NCBI GenBank assembly: GCA_964460985.1 | Contig: CAYWQX010000006.1 | Coordinates: 25,984 to 89,983, forward strand | Reading direction: 5' to 3' | Length of the DNA: 64,000 bases | Source of the DNA: CAZABG01 sp964460985 | GTDB taxonomy: Bacteria > Chlamydiota > Chlamydiia > Chlamydiales > Parachlamydiaceae | In this document: piece after piece, positions 34,541-43,353 of the stretch | Numbering within the stretch: position 1 is the stretch's first letter | Layout: each line of letters opens with the position of its first letter | The notes under the pieces: model-generated | The model's database searches: none | What the model was told of the DNA's origin: nothing | The model's input: the letters and a program-made list of their open reading frames with translations, nothing else | Position numbers and translations under genes: made by a program

Positions 34541-35174
34541 AGTGCACTCTGAATGGAAAGCCTTTAGTTTTTTGAATGAGGGGGCTAAAGAGGAGGCGTT
34601 TAAGGCCATGCCTCAGCTGGAGGGATGGTGCAGCCAGCAAAAAGCCTCAATTTTAATTGATTTGATTTATCTGATCGATGCGAAAAAAATCGTTGAAATA
34701 GGTGTCTTTGGGGGAAAATCGCTTGTTCCGATGGCTTTTGCCTTAAAAGAAAAAGGGGGTGGGAAAGCCTATGGAATTGACCCATGGCAAAAAGAGGATT
34801 CTATTGAAGGGATGACAGGAGTTAATGAAGAGTGGTGGGGTCAAGTAGATCATGAAGGTATTTATCAAAATTTAAAACATCAAATAAGGGTATTTGGTTT
34901 AGAGGCCTATCTTGAGCTGATCAGGTCAAATTCTGAGAAGGCAGATCCAATTTTTGATATTGATCTTTTGCACATAGATGGCAACCATAGTGAAAAAGCT
35001 TCCTTGATCGATGTTATAAAATGGGTCCCTTTGGTGAGAACGGGGGGTGTTATCATCTTTGACGATGTCAACTGGGTGACCACTCGGTTAGCGGTTGAAT
35101 GGCTTGATCAAACCTGTGTGAAAATAGGCGAGATCAAAGGGGATAATGTTTGGGGGATCTGGATTAAAAAGTGA
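34515..35174 (+). CDS. Class I SAM-dependent methyltransferase (Methyltransf_24-like)
   Basis: The 219-residue protein has a Rossmann methyltransferase core. Motif I is KIVEIGVFGGKS, then YGIDPWQKED, DLLHIDGNHSEK and GGVIIFDDVNW, a layout shared by Methyltransf_24 and related sugar O-methyltransferases. The start is the ATG at 34515 after AAGAGGA; an earlier in-frame ATG at 34443 lies deep in the GT25 gene and lacks a ribosome site. It overlaps both neighbours (26 nt upstream, 4 nt downstream), so it likely methylates the product of the GT25 or a linked glycan. That role is inferred from context. Confidence 0.82.
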   Translation: MITNLQTNEVHSEWKAFSFLNEGAKEEAFKAMPQLEGWCSQQKASILIDLIYLIDAKKIVEIGVFGGKSLVPMAFALKEKGGGKAYGIDPWQKEDSIEGMTGVNEEWWGQVDHEGIYQNLKHQIRVFGLEAYLELIRSNSEKADPIFDIDLLHIDGNHSEKASLIDVIKWVPLVRTGGVIIFDDVNWVTTRLAVEWLDQTCVKIGEIKGDNVWGIWIKK

Positions 35175-36181
35175 TTAATTTAAATCATCTTATCCTTTCA
35201 ATCGTAGTATTTTTTAGTTTAGAGGCGCGCTTCATTTCATTTGGATCATCGAACTGCATAGATCAGGTTTTTTCAATTCCAATTCCTGAGTATCCGAACT
35301 CCTTTAACCCCTCTATCATCGAGCATGGCGAGGAATATATTCTGACTTTTCGATATCAGCCAAGTCCCGATTTGATGCCCTGGATATCCTTCATAGGCAT
35401 ATTAAGGCTGGATAAGAGCTTCAATCGTATAGCGGATCCCTTCCTGCTTGATTTAAGAGGAAAAGACAATCCAATCCCGTCTCAAACGGAAGATGCCCGT
35501 ATTTTCCAATACAAAGATGACCTTTACGTCATTTATAATGATAATCGTAAAGTTATTAATCCAAGACAGAAAATCGAGCGGCGCGATATCTACATTGCAA
35601 AACTGATGGTTCAGGAAAATCAGATTTTAGTTCAAAAACCTTTAAAACTTATTCATCCGAAAAAATATGGGCATCAACTCTGGGAGAAAAACTGGAGCCC
35701 TTTTGTTTATAAAAATGATCTTTATATCAGCTACTCGTTTAATCCGCATGAGGTGTTAAAAGTTGATCTTTCAACCGGTATTTCAAGCCCGGTCTTTAGT
35801 ACAAAAAAAGATATTCTTTATGATAAAGGTCCTATCAGGGGAGGCACCCCGTCTCTTTTGCTTGATGGTTATTACTTTGGTTTTTTTCACTCAAATCTTT
35901 TAATGGCCTCAGAATCGTCCAACGGAAAAGAGATGTGGCACTATTTTATGGGCGCCTATCTATTCGAGCCGGAACCTCCTTTCAGATTAAAATACATCTC
36001 TCAAAAACCCCTCATTCACAAAGAGTTTTATACAAAAGATAAATACGAAAAAAGAGTGATCTATCCCGGAGGTTTTATTGTAGCTGGCGATAAAATTTTG
36101 GTTGCCTATGGCAAAAACGATCGCGAGGTATTTATTGCTGTGATCGATAAGGAAAAACTTTTCAAAGGACTTTTAAAGTAA
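35171..36181 (+). CDS. Secreted GH130/GH43-type beta-propeller glycosidase-like protein
   Basis: The 336-residue protein begins with a signal peptide (about 1-19). A five-bladed propeller pattern follows: SFNPSIIEHGEEYILTFRY, QTEDARIFQYKDDLYVIYN, EKNWSPFVYKNDLYISYS, GGTPSLLLDGYYFGFFHS and YPGGFIVAGDKILVAYG. The EDAR, RGGTP and PGG motifs are like those of GH130 mannosyl phosphorylases/hydrolases. The start is a GTG overlapping the methyltransferase stop (GTGA). Together with the GT25 and methyltransferase genes it makes a small glycan-acting set. The exact sugar is not predictable; a family other than GH130 in the same clan is possible. Confidence 0.72.
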   Translation: MINLNHLILSIVVFFSLEARFISFGSSNCIDQVFSIPIPEYPNSFNPSIIEHGEEYILTFRYQPSPDLMPWISFIGILRLDKSFNRIADPFLLDLRGKDNPIPSQTEDARIFQYKDDLYVIYNDNRKVINPRQKIERRDIYIAKLMVQENQILVQKPLKLIHPKKYGHQLWEKNWSPFVYKNDLYISYSFNPHEVLKVDLSTGISSPVFSTKKDILYDKGPIRGGTPSLLLDGYYFGFFHSNLLMASESSNGKEMWHYFMGAYLFEPEPPFRLKYISQKPLIHKEFYTKDKYEKRVIYPGGFIVAGDKILVAYGKNDREVFIAVIDKEKLFKGLLK

Positions 36182-36940
36182 AAGCGATCTCTTTTCAATT
36201 TGATAGAACCGAATTTCATGCACTCCATACATAAAAAAGGTTTGAGTGAATCGACCGATGAGTTTTTCTGCAATCAAGCGGTTTAAATAAATAAGGCCTT
36301 CGTTGGGATCGTAGAACAAACTATAGTCTTCATATTTGATTAGAATGACAGTGTGGCCTTTCACCTCGAGTTTTTTATTGTGAGCTTTCTCTAAGATGCG
36401 AACGGCAAATATCCCCTTTTGAAGAGAGCTGAAAATTTTTTTAAATTGCGTTTGAAATCCGTTTCTTTTAATGTCGACAGGCTCGCTTGAATGAATGATT
36501 TTTAAATGATGAAAGTTTAGTAAAGACTGCATTTTCAAAAGGCTATAGTCAAAATCCAAATCGGGTGAGTCAACCTCTATGGTATTGAACGCGATTTGCC
36601 TTGCCGCCATTTCAATGGAAGATCCTTGATAGTCTTTACTATCAGGAATGGCGTCCCATTCGATGAATTTTGATATGAAATCAAGCGCCATGGCAGAACA
36701 GGTTCCCCCTACAATTTTGTTTGTCACTAAGGCCTTGTTAAAAAGGATTCCGGTCTCTTTTCTTTCGTCTAAGATCTGATAAATTTCATACACTCTTTCA
36801 AGAGGCACCTCTTGAAAAGTGACGATCTGATGTCCAGTAAAAATAACTTGTTCATCACAGCTTGAGAATAGAGTTGAAGCGCTGAAAGCATTGAAAAATA
36901 TTACTATTTTCGTGATAACGCTTTTGAACCTATAAGGCAT
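36173..36940 (-). CDS. YopT/C58-like cysteine protease candidate, exported
   Basis: The 255-residue protein has an N-terminal hydrophobic segment (about 8-26) ending TLFSSC, a possible lipobox. A papain-like Cys-His-Asp series follows: GGTCSAMALDF (Cys81), KGHTVILI (His196) and LFYDPNEG (Asp211). The spacing and the H-xn-FYDPNxG end are characteristic of peptidase family C58, which includes YopT, a Rho-cleaving effector. No overall family was recognised beyond this. Its start lies 1 nt from the start of the divergent autotransporter, and its 3' end overlaps the GH130-like gene by 9 nt. Activity and target are inferred. Confidence 0.62.
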   Translation of the reverse strand: MPYRFKSVITKIVIFFNAFSASTLFSSCDEQVIFTGHQIVTFQEVPLERVYEIYQILDERKETGILFNKALVTNKIVGGTCSAMALDFISKFIEWDAIPDSKDYQGSSIEMAARQIAFNTIEVDSPDLDFDYSLLKMQSLLNFHHLKIIHSSEPVDIKRNGFQTQFKKIFSSLQKGIFAVRILEKAHNKKLEVKGHTVILIKYEDYSLFYDPNEGLIYLNRLIAEKLIGRFTQTFFMYGVHEIRFYQIEKRSLLL

Positions 36941-36941
36941 T

Positions 36942-39053
36942 ATGAAAAAATTTATTTATTGGCTTGTGCCCGTTTTTTTTATCCATTTGAATTCGATCGA
37001 TGCCTGCGGAGGAGGGCCGCGGCCGTGGGAAGGAACTGTCTCTTCTGAATGGAATGATAGTGATAATTGGAACACGAACTGCGGCGGCGGTGTTCCCGGA
37101 GCGACAGAGGGTGCGGCAATTTCCGGCAACGTTACGAATCTCCCAATCGTTTCAACGGAAGAAGCGATCGGATCTATCAGATTCTTAGATAATGGAAGTT
37201 TAACGATCACGGAGGGAGGCGATTTCACGGTTAATTACTCTCTTTATTCTGCGGATAATACGCAAGGAAAGGTTTATATAAAAGATGGGGGCGAGATGAC
37301 GGTTGTTGAGTCCCTTTCTTCAAATGGCGAGATTTTATACGAGCTTTCAAACGGATCGACATTAACCGGAGCCGGACAGGCAGAAGGTGCAAAAGCCATC
37401 ATCAATACTCTCGCATCGGGAATGGGTAACACCATTAATATCACCTCTGAAGGATCGATTCAAAAAATTACCTCATTAAACGCAAACGATCAGTTTAATT
37501 TTACTGCAGATGTGAACGTCATCGAAGGGATGAGTCTTGCAGGATCATTAAAATTGAACTCGACTCTTTTTGGAGATCTTTTATTAAATGGCGGCAGTTT
37601 ATCGGGAACCGGCCTTCTCGATGGTAATTTAACGATGAACGGAGGAACGATTAGTCCTGGAAATAGTATCGGAACCTTTACAATCGACGGCAACTTTTAT
37701 CCCGGCTCGAATGCAGTTTATCATGTTCAAGTCGATTCAAATGGAGCAAGTTCACTCCTTGACGTGAAAGGATCGGTTGAGATTTCTCAAAACGCCACGG
37801 TTCTTGTCACATCGATCGATGGAGGCGTTGCAGGCGATCAATATACCATCTTGACGGCAGACGAGGGAATTGACGGCACTTTTGGAGGGGTAAGCGCTCC
37901 TGGACTCGCTAAAAAACCCATCTTATTATATTCGGAAAACAGCATCTTTTTATTGTTTCAGAACTTTAACTTTGTCGGAAAGACAAAGAATCAAAAAAAT
38001 GTTGCCCGTCAACTGGATCTTTTGATATCGCCGAATCTTGCTGAAACGAGATTACTTGACGAATTGAATGACCTCGATGAGGCGGGCGATTGCAAGGCAT
38101 TTGATGCTTTAAGCGGCGCTCAATACATATCCTTTCTTTCAAGTTTTGAGATCGCGGCCAATAGTTTTCAAACTCAGCTGGACGATGCTTTAAGGCCGTT
38201 TTATACAAATCATTGCCTGCCCTCTTCATGTGAATGCAAGTTTTACCCATGGGTTGAAATCGGCGGATCCGATACCCGTTTTTACAAAAAAAATGCTTTA
38301 AGGGGATTTCAATCTAATGGAGCTAATCTGTCGCTCGGAGCTCATGTTCTCGTCGGTAAATGGCTTGTTGGATCGGCCCTTGGATATCGCTACGATAGGC
38401 TTCGTTTTCATGATATCGACGGAAGCGGTAAGCTCAACACCCTTATCGGCTCCTTGTACTCCCTCTGTAGGGGAGAGCAATATTATGTTATTGCTGATGT
38501 AATGGCAGGGTCTTCGACAGGTTCATTGTCAAGAGGCATTCAGGTCGGGAATTTATCTTATCACGCCAGAGGAAAACCTAAAGGGTTAAGCTCTCTTGGA
38601 TATATCGAAGCGGGTAAGAACTACGCTTTTTGTCAATGGCTCGTACAACCCTTTATTGCGCTTGAGGGAGGCTATTATCAATTTAATAAGCTTTATGAAA
38701 GCGGGGCTTATCCTGTTAACTTAAAAATCAATCGCCATCGCTACGGCGTTGCTAATACCGCCATCGGTTCGCATTTTACGATGAATCAACTATGCGGCGT
38801 TGATATCGGCCTTGACTTAGCTTGGAAATACCGCCTCACAAGAGTGCAAGATGGCTTGAGTTTAAGTTTTCAAGGTTTTGGAAATACATTTGGGGTTCAA
38901 AATAGAGCGCTTGAAAAGAATAGTTTAGAATCGGTTATCTATATGTCAAAGAATATAAACGATAACTCCCGAATCTTTCTCTCGATATCTGCCGACTTTT
39001 GGCAAAAAGGGGCTAGTGGAAATCTGATGGGCGGCTATCTGACCGCTTGGTAA
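36942..39053 (+). CDS. Autotransporter (type Va) with Gly-rich beta-helix passenger
   Basis: The 703-residue protein has a signal peptide (1-21) and a passenger rich in Gly, Asn and Ser. The passenger carries the autotransporter-associated repeat block MNGGTISPGNSIGTFTIDGN and then GDQYTILTADEGIDGTF (about 225-315). The C-terminal autotransporter beta-barrel spans about 430-703. Barrel blocks such as LSGAQYISFLSSFE, WVEIGGSDTRF and SLGAHVLVGKWLVGSALGYRYD fit the family. The final residue is Trp, not the usual Phe. Paired cysteines near 408-416 could stiffen the linker. It lacks the GGAI/FxxN repeats of chlamydial Pmp proteins. AAGG precedes the ATG. Confidence 0.88.
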   Translation: MKKFIYWLVPVFFIHLNSIDACGGGPRPWEGTVSSEWNDSDNWNTNCGGGVPGATEGAAISGNVTNLPIVSTEEAIGSIRFLDNGSLTITEGGDFTVNYSLYSADNTQGKVYIKDGGEMTVVESLSSNGEILYELSNGSTLTGAGQAEGAKAIINTLASGMGNTINITSEGSIQKITSLNANDQFNFTADVNVIEGMSLAGSLKLNSTLFGDLLLNGGSLSGTGLLDGNLTMNGGTISPGNSIGTFTIDGNFYPGSNAVYHVQVDSNGASSLLDVKGSVEISQNATVLVTSIDGGVAGDQYTILTADEGIDGTFGGVSAPGLAKKPILLYSENSIFLLFQNFNFVGKTKNQKNVARQLDLLISPNLAETRLLDELNDLDEAGDCKAFDALSGAQYISFLSSFEIAANSFQTQLDDALRPFYTNHCLPSSCECKFYPWVEIGGSDTRFYKKNALRGFQSNGANLSLGAHVLVGKWLVGSALGYRYDRLRFHDIDGSGKLNTLIGSLYSLCRGEQYYVIADVMAGSSTGSLSRGIQVGNLSYHARGKPKGLSSLGYIEAGKNYAFCQWLVQPFIALEGGYYQFNKLYESGAYPVNLKINRHRYGVANTAIGSHFTMNQLCGVDIGLDLAWKYRLTRVQDGLSLSFQGFGNTFGVQNRALEKNSLESVIYMSKNINDNSRIFLSISADFWQKGASGNLMGGYLTAW

Positions 39054-39056
39054 CTT

Positions 39057-39087
39057 ATAGCGGCCGCTATTTCTCTGCGGCCGCTAT
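39057..39087 (+). terminator. Hairpin after the autotransporter
   Basis: An 11-bp perfect stem (ATAGCGGCCGC / GCGGCCGCTAT) with a 9-nt loop begins 4 nt after the stop. The T-run is poor, so termination is likely but not certain. It also lies at the end of the convergent LRR gene. Confidence 0.65.
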
Positions 39088-39096
39088 TTCATTAAA

Positions 39097-40767
39097 TTAT
39101 TTTTGCAGCTGGATAAATTTGTGCAGCTGAGGAGGTCCGAGCCAAAAACTGCCGATAGTTTGTGTTTTGAGGGTAAAGTTCTTTGGCAGAGCAAACGTAC
39201 TTAGCATCAAAAATAAATCTTTTAGCTTTGTGAAGCTGGATAGTATAGGACCCAGATTTTCATTATTCAGCTCAATCATTCCGATGTATAAATTAACAAT
39301 TCGCTGTCTCAAGTTAACATTGTTGAGAAGCGTGCTTAAATCATTTGCGGAAAAGGCAAAAAGGCGGTTTAAAATGAGCGTTTGAAGCTTCGGGCACTCG
39401 GCGAGCTTCATAGCTCCGTGAAGGGTGATGCTCACGTTGTTCAATTCGATGAATCTTACCTGATGTTTTATCGCCTCGATGATCGGAATGAGAGCGGCAT
39501 CATTAAACCCGAGGCATTTTCTGATTCGGAGCGTATGAAGCGATTTGAAGGCTGAAAGAGCGGAAAAATAGGTATAATCGAACGGAACATTCATCATGGT
39601 GAGCTCTTCAAGCGTATTTGGAATAGCCGACAGCATATATAATTTCGGGGCATCGATCGATAAAGACTTCAGAGTAGAGGGAAGGGGAACAAACTGATTA
39701 AAATTAACCGCTTTTCCGATCGAATAGGATTTTAAGCTTGGCTGGTTATTTGTAATCGTTACAAAATCGGATGTAGAAAGTTGCGAGGTATCGCCGAGGC
39801 TTAGCGAGTCAAGCTCAGTTGTGATGCTTAGTACTATAGCGGAAGAGACCGCTTCTCCTTCTAAAGCAAGCTCCTTAAGTCCGCTCATTCTTTGCAGCAT
39901 AGCGGAAAACCCTTCCGCCGAGACATCTTTCCAAGACCCATAAATTTTTAACGAGGTCATCCCGGAAGGAAGCGTATTTAAAAAGCTGTCAGTTATCAAT
40001 CCCGGATAAGGGTATTGCGTGAAAGTTAAATGAGTAAGGGTGCTTGGCAACGGGTATTTTTCAAGTGTTTCGGCTTTTAAGATATTGCCGTTCAGGTAAA
40101 GCGTCTTAAGATTTTTGCAGGAGGCAATGACCGAATAATTCGAATCATCGATCGTTTTAACAAATGAGGCGATATATAAATGCTCTAGCTGATTTTGACA
40201 AACGGAGGAGGATAAAAGGGCCGTTATCCCGCTTTCGTCTATATACATGACATCATCGACGCATATCCTCAGCGAGGTGAGCTTTGATAGCTCAGAAATT
40301 TTTAATAAGCCGGCATTTGTCGGCTGATAACTACCCACATTCATCCCGGGATTATTGTAGGATAGCGTTGTAATATTTGGGCAATAGTCGACAAGCGCTT
40401 GAAAAACATCATCGGTTGGCATATTGATCTCGATTGAGGTGATCGAGGCGCCATTTTGTTTTAAAACGGCAATGAAATCTTCAGGGTTTTGAGAGCCTTG
40501 TCTAAGATCATATTTGGTCGTATCGGTTTCTTCAGTTCCGGATCTTATTTTTACAGGCCTATTTAAAGCGACTTTCTGAGCCGCATCTAAAATAGCCTTT
40601 TTATTAGGATCTGTCGCTTGAAGGTTGCATGCGATTTTTGATAATGATTTTCCTGAATACAAGGTAGGATTTCTTAACGCTCTTTCAGCTAAGGTTTCAA
40701 GGGGAGTAAGTTTAGGTGTAAAAACAGGCGTATTTGCCCAAATGATACTTCCGATAACCGATAGCAT
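39097..40767 (-). CDS. RNI-type leucine-rich-repeat protein, candidate effector
   Basis: The 556-residue protein has many irregular leucine-rich repeats from about residue 105 to 530 (ITSIEINMPTDDVFQALVDYC, LTSLRICVDDV, NLKTLYLNGNIL, LKELALEGEAV, TLRIRKCLGFNDAALIP). These are of the 24-28-residue ribonuclease-inhibitor/F-box-associated type seen in eukaryotic FBXL proteins. The N-terminal 100 residues are unassigned; no F-box is evident. The first 15 residues are hydrophobic but no clear cleavage site follows. No ribosome site was confirmed. It resembles host-directed LRR proteins of amoeba symbionts. Confidence 0.78.
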   Translation of the reverse strand: MLSVIGSIIWANTPVFTPKLTPLETLAERALRNPTLYSGKSLSKIACNLQATDPNKKAILDAAQKVALNRPVKIRSGTEETDTTKYDLRQGSQNPEDFIAVLKQNGASITSIEINMPTDDVFQALVDYCPNITTLSYNNPGMNVGSYQPTNAGLLKISELSKLTSLRICVDDVMYIDESGITALLSSSVCQNQLEHLYIASFVKTIDDSNYSVIASCKNLKTLYLNGNILKAETLEKYPLPSTLTHLTFTQYPYPGLITDSFLNTLPSGMTSLKIYGSWKDVSAEGFSAMLQRMSGLKELALEGEAVSSAIVLSITTELDSLSLGDTSQLSTSDFVTITNNQPSLKSYSIGKAVNFNQFVPLPSTLKSLSIDAPKLYMLSAIPNTLEELTMMNVPFDYTYFSALSAFKSLHTLRIRKCLGFNDAALIPIIEAIKHQVRFIELNNVSITLHGAMKLAECPKLQTLILNRLFAFSANDLSTLLNNVNLRQRIVNLYIGMIELNNENLGPILSSFTKLKDLFLMLSTFALPKNFTLKTQTIGSFWLGPPQLHKFIQLQK

Positions 40768-40922
40768 GTGTTCTCCTGGAGTTGATTGAATAGGAGTTTA
40801 TAGAAAATAATCTTGAATCTAGCTACCAAAATTTTTTTGCCAAAAGGTTAAAGAAAAAAATAGATGTTTGATTGGATTGCAATAATAATGCAGCAATGAA
40901 GGGATCAGTAGGGGGGTATTCT

Positions 40923-41591
40923 ATGGATAGAGTGGTCATGAGGCAGAATTGGCGCGACCTCCTCTTTTTGTCCTGGGAGGTGGAGCCTCATCTTATACAG
41001 TCCAAATTACCGAAAGGTCTTTGGGTTGATACTTTTAATGGGAAGGCCTTTGTTTCATTAGTTCCTTTTGTTATGCAAGACGTCTGCTTTTCGGGCTTTT
41101 TCCAGATGCCTTCATTGAATCGCTTTTATGAAGTTAATTTACGCACCTATGTCAAAGATGAAAGGGGGGTAAGGGCAGTCTGGTTTTTTTCGTTAGATTT
41201 TAATAGTTGGCTAGGATCTTATGTGGCGAGAACCTTTTTTCATCTACCTTATCGATACGCAGCTATTACCTACCAAAATAAGGATGGCATTCTTTTTAAT
41301 GGAAAAAGGAAGGGGGTGGAGTACTCTATTCATTATCGGCCTGATTCTATAGTCTTTAAGGCTGAACCTGAAAGCCTTGATGCCTTTATTGCTGAACGTT
41401 ATTCGCTTTTCACGGCGAAGGATGGAAAGATACAAGAAAGAAAAGTACGACATATCCCCTATCCCTTATCCAAAGTGCAATATGATGTCAGTGTAAAAGA
41501 GTTGTTCCTAGTTAATGGATTTGATTTTCCTAAAAATGCACCTTGTCATGCTGTATATTCAAAAGGGGTAGATGTTCAGATATTAACATGA
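40923..41591 (+). CDS. DUF2071 / YqjF-family protein
   Basis: The 222-residue protein matches the YqjF type of unknown function. It has MRQNWRDLLFLSWEVEPHLIQSKLPKGL at the start and DTFNGKAFVSLVPFVMQDV. These are followed by FYEVNLRTYVKDERGVRAVWFFSLD, and YRYAAITYQNKDG later. The start is the ATG at 40923 because AGGGGGG lies 6 nt before it; in-frame ATG (40896) and TTG (40872) starts upstream lack this. It stands alone between an LRR gene and Hsp20. The family is soluble and its fold is lipocalin-like by description; function unknown. Confidence 0.85.
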   Translation: MDRVVMRQNWRDLLFLSWEVEPHLIQSKLPKGLWVDTFNGKAFVSLVPFVMQDVCFSGFFQMPSLNRFYEVNLRTYVKDERGVRAVWFFSLDFNSWLGSYVARTFFHLPYRYAAITYQNKDGILFNGKRKGVEYSIHYRPDSIVFKAEPESLDAFIAERYSLFTAKDGKIQERKVRHIPYPLSKVQYDVSVKELFLVNGFDFPKNAPCHAVYSKGVDVQILT

Positions 41592-41683
41592 CTTAAGGAG
41601 GCGTTTGAGGTCATTTTTGGACTTCCCTTTTCATATTCCATTTTGTTATCTTGAAGATAAATCATTAAAAAATAGAGGTGTTT

Positions 41684-42094
41684 ATGGCTGATTTTCCCGC
41701 TCAAGCAGATAGATATGATTGGTCTTTCCCCGCTGTTTTTCAACAGATTGAGCAGTATGTCAACGAAGGGGTTAATCGAGGTCTTACGGTCTATGAAGAA
41801 GGGGATAAAATTATTGTAGAAGCAGCTATGCCTGGAATAAGCAGTGATGATATTAATATTGGGCTTAATAATGGGCTTTTAGTTATTCGAGGCGAAAAAA
41901 AAGTTGACGAGCAGGGGAGCGATAAAAAATACATTCGAAAATCGGATCGCTCCTATTCCTACAGCGTGATGCTAGACAAGAAGATTGATGAATCGATTGA
42001 GCCTAAAGCAACCTATAAAGATGGGATTTTGAAAATCGTTTTTGTGAAGGCAAAGGCGACTGAAGCTAAAAAGATTCCAATTAAGGTAGAGTAA
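41684..42094 (+). CDS. Small heat shock protein Hsp20
   Basis: This is an ATP-independent holdase chaperone. The 136-residue protein has an alpha-crystallin domain (about 38-125: YEEGDKIIVEAAMPGISSDD, GLLVIRGEKKV and YKDGILKIVF). It ends in the I-x-I/V anchor (IPIKV) used for oligomer assembly. The start is the ATG at 41684 with GAGG 5 nt upstream; the GTG two codons earlier overlaps that site. It converges on the histone-like gene and the two share a bidirectional terminator. Confidence 0.93.
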   Translation: MADFPAQADRYDWSFPAVFQQIEQYVNEGVNRGLTVYEEGDKIIVEAAMPGISSDDINIGLNNGLLVIRGEKKVDEQGSDKKYIRKSDRSYSYSVMLDKKIDESIEPKATYKDGILKIVFVKAKATEAKKIPIKVE

Positions 42095-42133
42095 TAACTA
42101 TTTTTTTTGCCTTGAGAGGATGCTACGGGCTTT

Positions 42134-42167
42134 AAAAAGAGGGGGGGCTCACAGGTCCCCCCTTTTT
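42134..42167. terminator. Bidirectional terminator between hsp20 and the histone-like gene
   Basis: The stem AGGGGGG / CCCCCCT is flanked by AAAAAG on the left and CTTTTT on the right, so it has a U-tract on both strands and can end both convergent genes. Confidence 0.85.
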
Positions 42168-42173
42168 GATAAA

Positions 42174-43040
42174 TTATCTCGAATGAAATCCACGGTTAGA
42201 GAACTTCTCTTCTTCTTCCTCATCAATGGCTTCATCGGATGCTCTTTCTCTAGACGAAGAATGATCGTCCTCTGGAGTTTCATTATTTTCACTCTCGTTT
42301 TCGCGGATCTCTTCCCATTCTTCCGGCAGGGTTAATTTATCCTCTTCGAAAGTGATTTCCTCTAACAAAAACGCCTCTTTTGGATGATGATTCTTTTTAG
42401 AGGGTTTAGATGTCTTCTTGGCCTCTTTTTTGGGGGAGCTTGAAATCGTGAGAGGATTTTCAAGATGCTCCTCTTCGCTCTCCCAGCTTTTCGAGGAAAA
42501 AGTAGGGTGAGAGCTTTTCTTTAACCCTTTTTTAAGAGGAGAAGGAGATTTTTTTTCTGCTTTGGGTTGCTTAATTTCGTCTAATTCCCAATGAGAAACC
42601 GATTTTTGGGGCTTCGTCTTTTTGGGAGAGGTCTTTTTGGCGGTAGGTTTTCTTTTTAGCCCTTTGGCTTTTTGAGTCGATTTTTTAAGGTTTGTTGTCT
42701 TGGGTGCCGATTTTTTGGGAGCGCTCTTTTTTCCCGCTGGTTTAACAATTTTTTTTGCGGCGGTTTTTGGAGATTTTTTCCCTTTTGATTGAGGCGCCGT
42801 TTTTTTTGTACGTGCAGAAGCTATTTTTTTAGCCGGTTTTTTCGCAGGCTTGGCTTTCGCTGATCGAGTTGCTTTAACAACCGGTTTTTTAGCCGTTCTC
42901 TTTACCGGCTTCTTTTTTGCCGCCATTTTAGCTTGGGTCTTGGCTTTCGCTGAGGAAGCTTTACTTTTCGCTGACTTCCTTGGAGCTTTTTTGGTCGATT
43001 TGGGCTTTTTCGCTGAAGCTATTTTTTTCTTGGTCATCAT
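42174..43040 (-). CDS. Hc2-like histone H1-type protein with acidic C-terminal tail
   Basis: The 288-residue protein has a Lys/Ala/Pro-rich first half (1-150) built of KKPxKxxxKK and AKK repeats like chlamydial Hc2 and eukaryotic histone H1 tails. The middle is mixed, with tryptophan motifs (SHWELDEI, SKSWESEEE). The last 75 residues are strongly acidic (EEWEEIRENESENNETPEDD, then DEAIDEEEEEKF). Basic Hc2 condenses DNA in elementary bodies; the acidic tail is not part of standard Hc2 and may limit DNA binding or contact another basic protein. AAGGA precedes the start; a second ATG follows the first directly. Confidence 0.82.
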   Translation of the reverse strand: MMTKKKIASAKKPKSTKKAPRKSAKSKASSAKAKTQAKMAAKKKPVKRTAKKPVVKATRSAKAKPAKKPAKKIASARTKKTAPQSKGKKSPKTAAKKIVKPAGKKSAPKKSAPKTTNLKKSTQKAKGLKRKPTAKKTSPKKTKPQKSVSHWELDEIKQPKAEKKSPSPLKKGLKKSSHPTFSSKSWESEEEHLENPLTISSSPKKEAKKTSKPSKKNHHPKEAFLLEEITFEEDKLTLPEEWEEIRENESENNETPEDDHSSSRERASDEAIDEEEEEKFSNRGFHSR

Positions 43041-43353
43041 GTATCCTTGGTTTTTATCTCTCTTTCCTGGCTACAGAGGGTGAGAGACGAAATTTATGCT
43101 TAGTACACTGATATCTTTTTTTTATATTTGAATGTAAATATTTTTTTAACAAAGAGAAATTTTCTGAGATTTTTAACGGCTCCGCAAAGTCCTATTCGAA
43201 GGATACTTTTTTCCCAATTCAAACATTGCTAGTTTATTTTGAAACAGTAAAATCACATTTTCGATTAAAACTAAAAAATTTATCTGGGAATGTATGGTTG
43301 CATCAACATCAAACTCGATTCCAGGCCCAAAAAATTTATGTATAATGAATAAA

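Noticed and set aside
36942..39053. Polymorphic membrane protein (Pmp) assignment
   Set aside because: The passenger lacks repeated GGAI and FxxN tetrapeptides; only the general autotransporter features are present.
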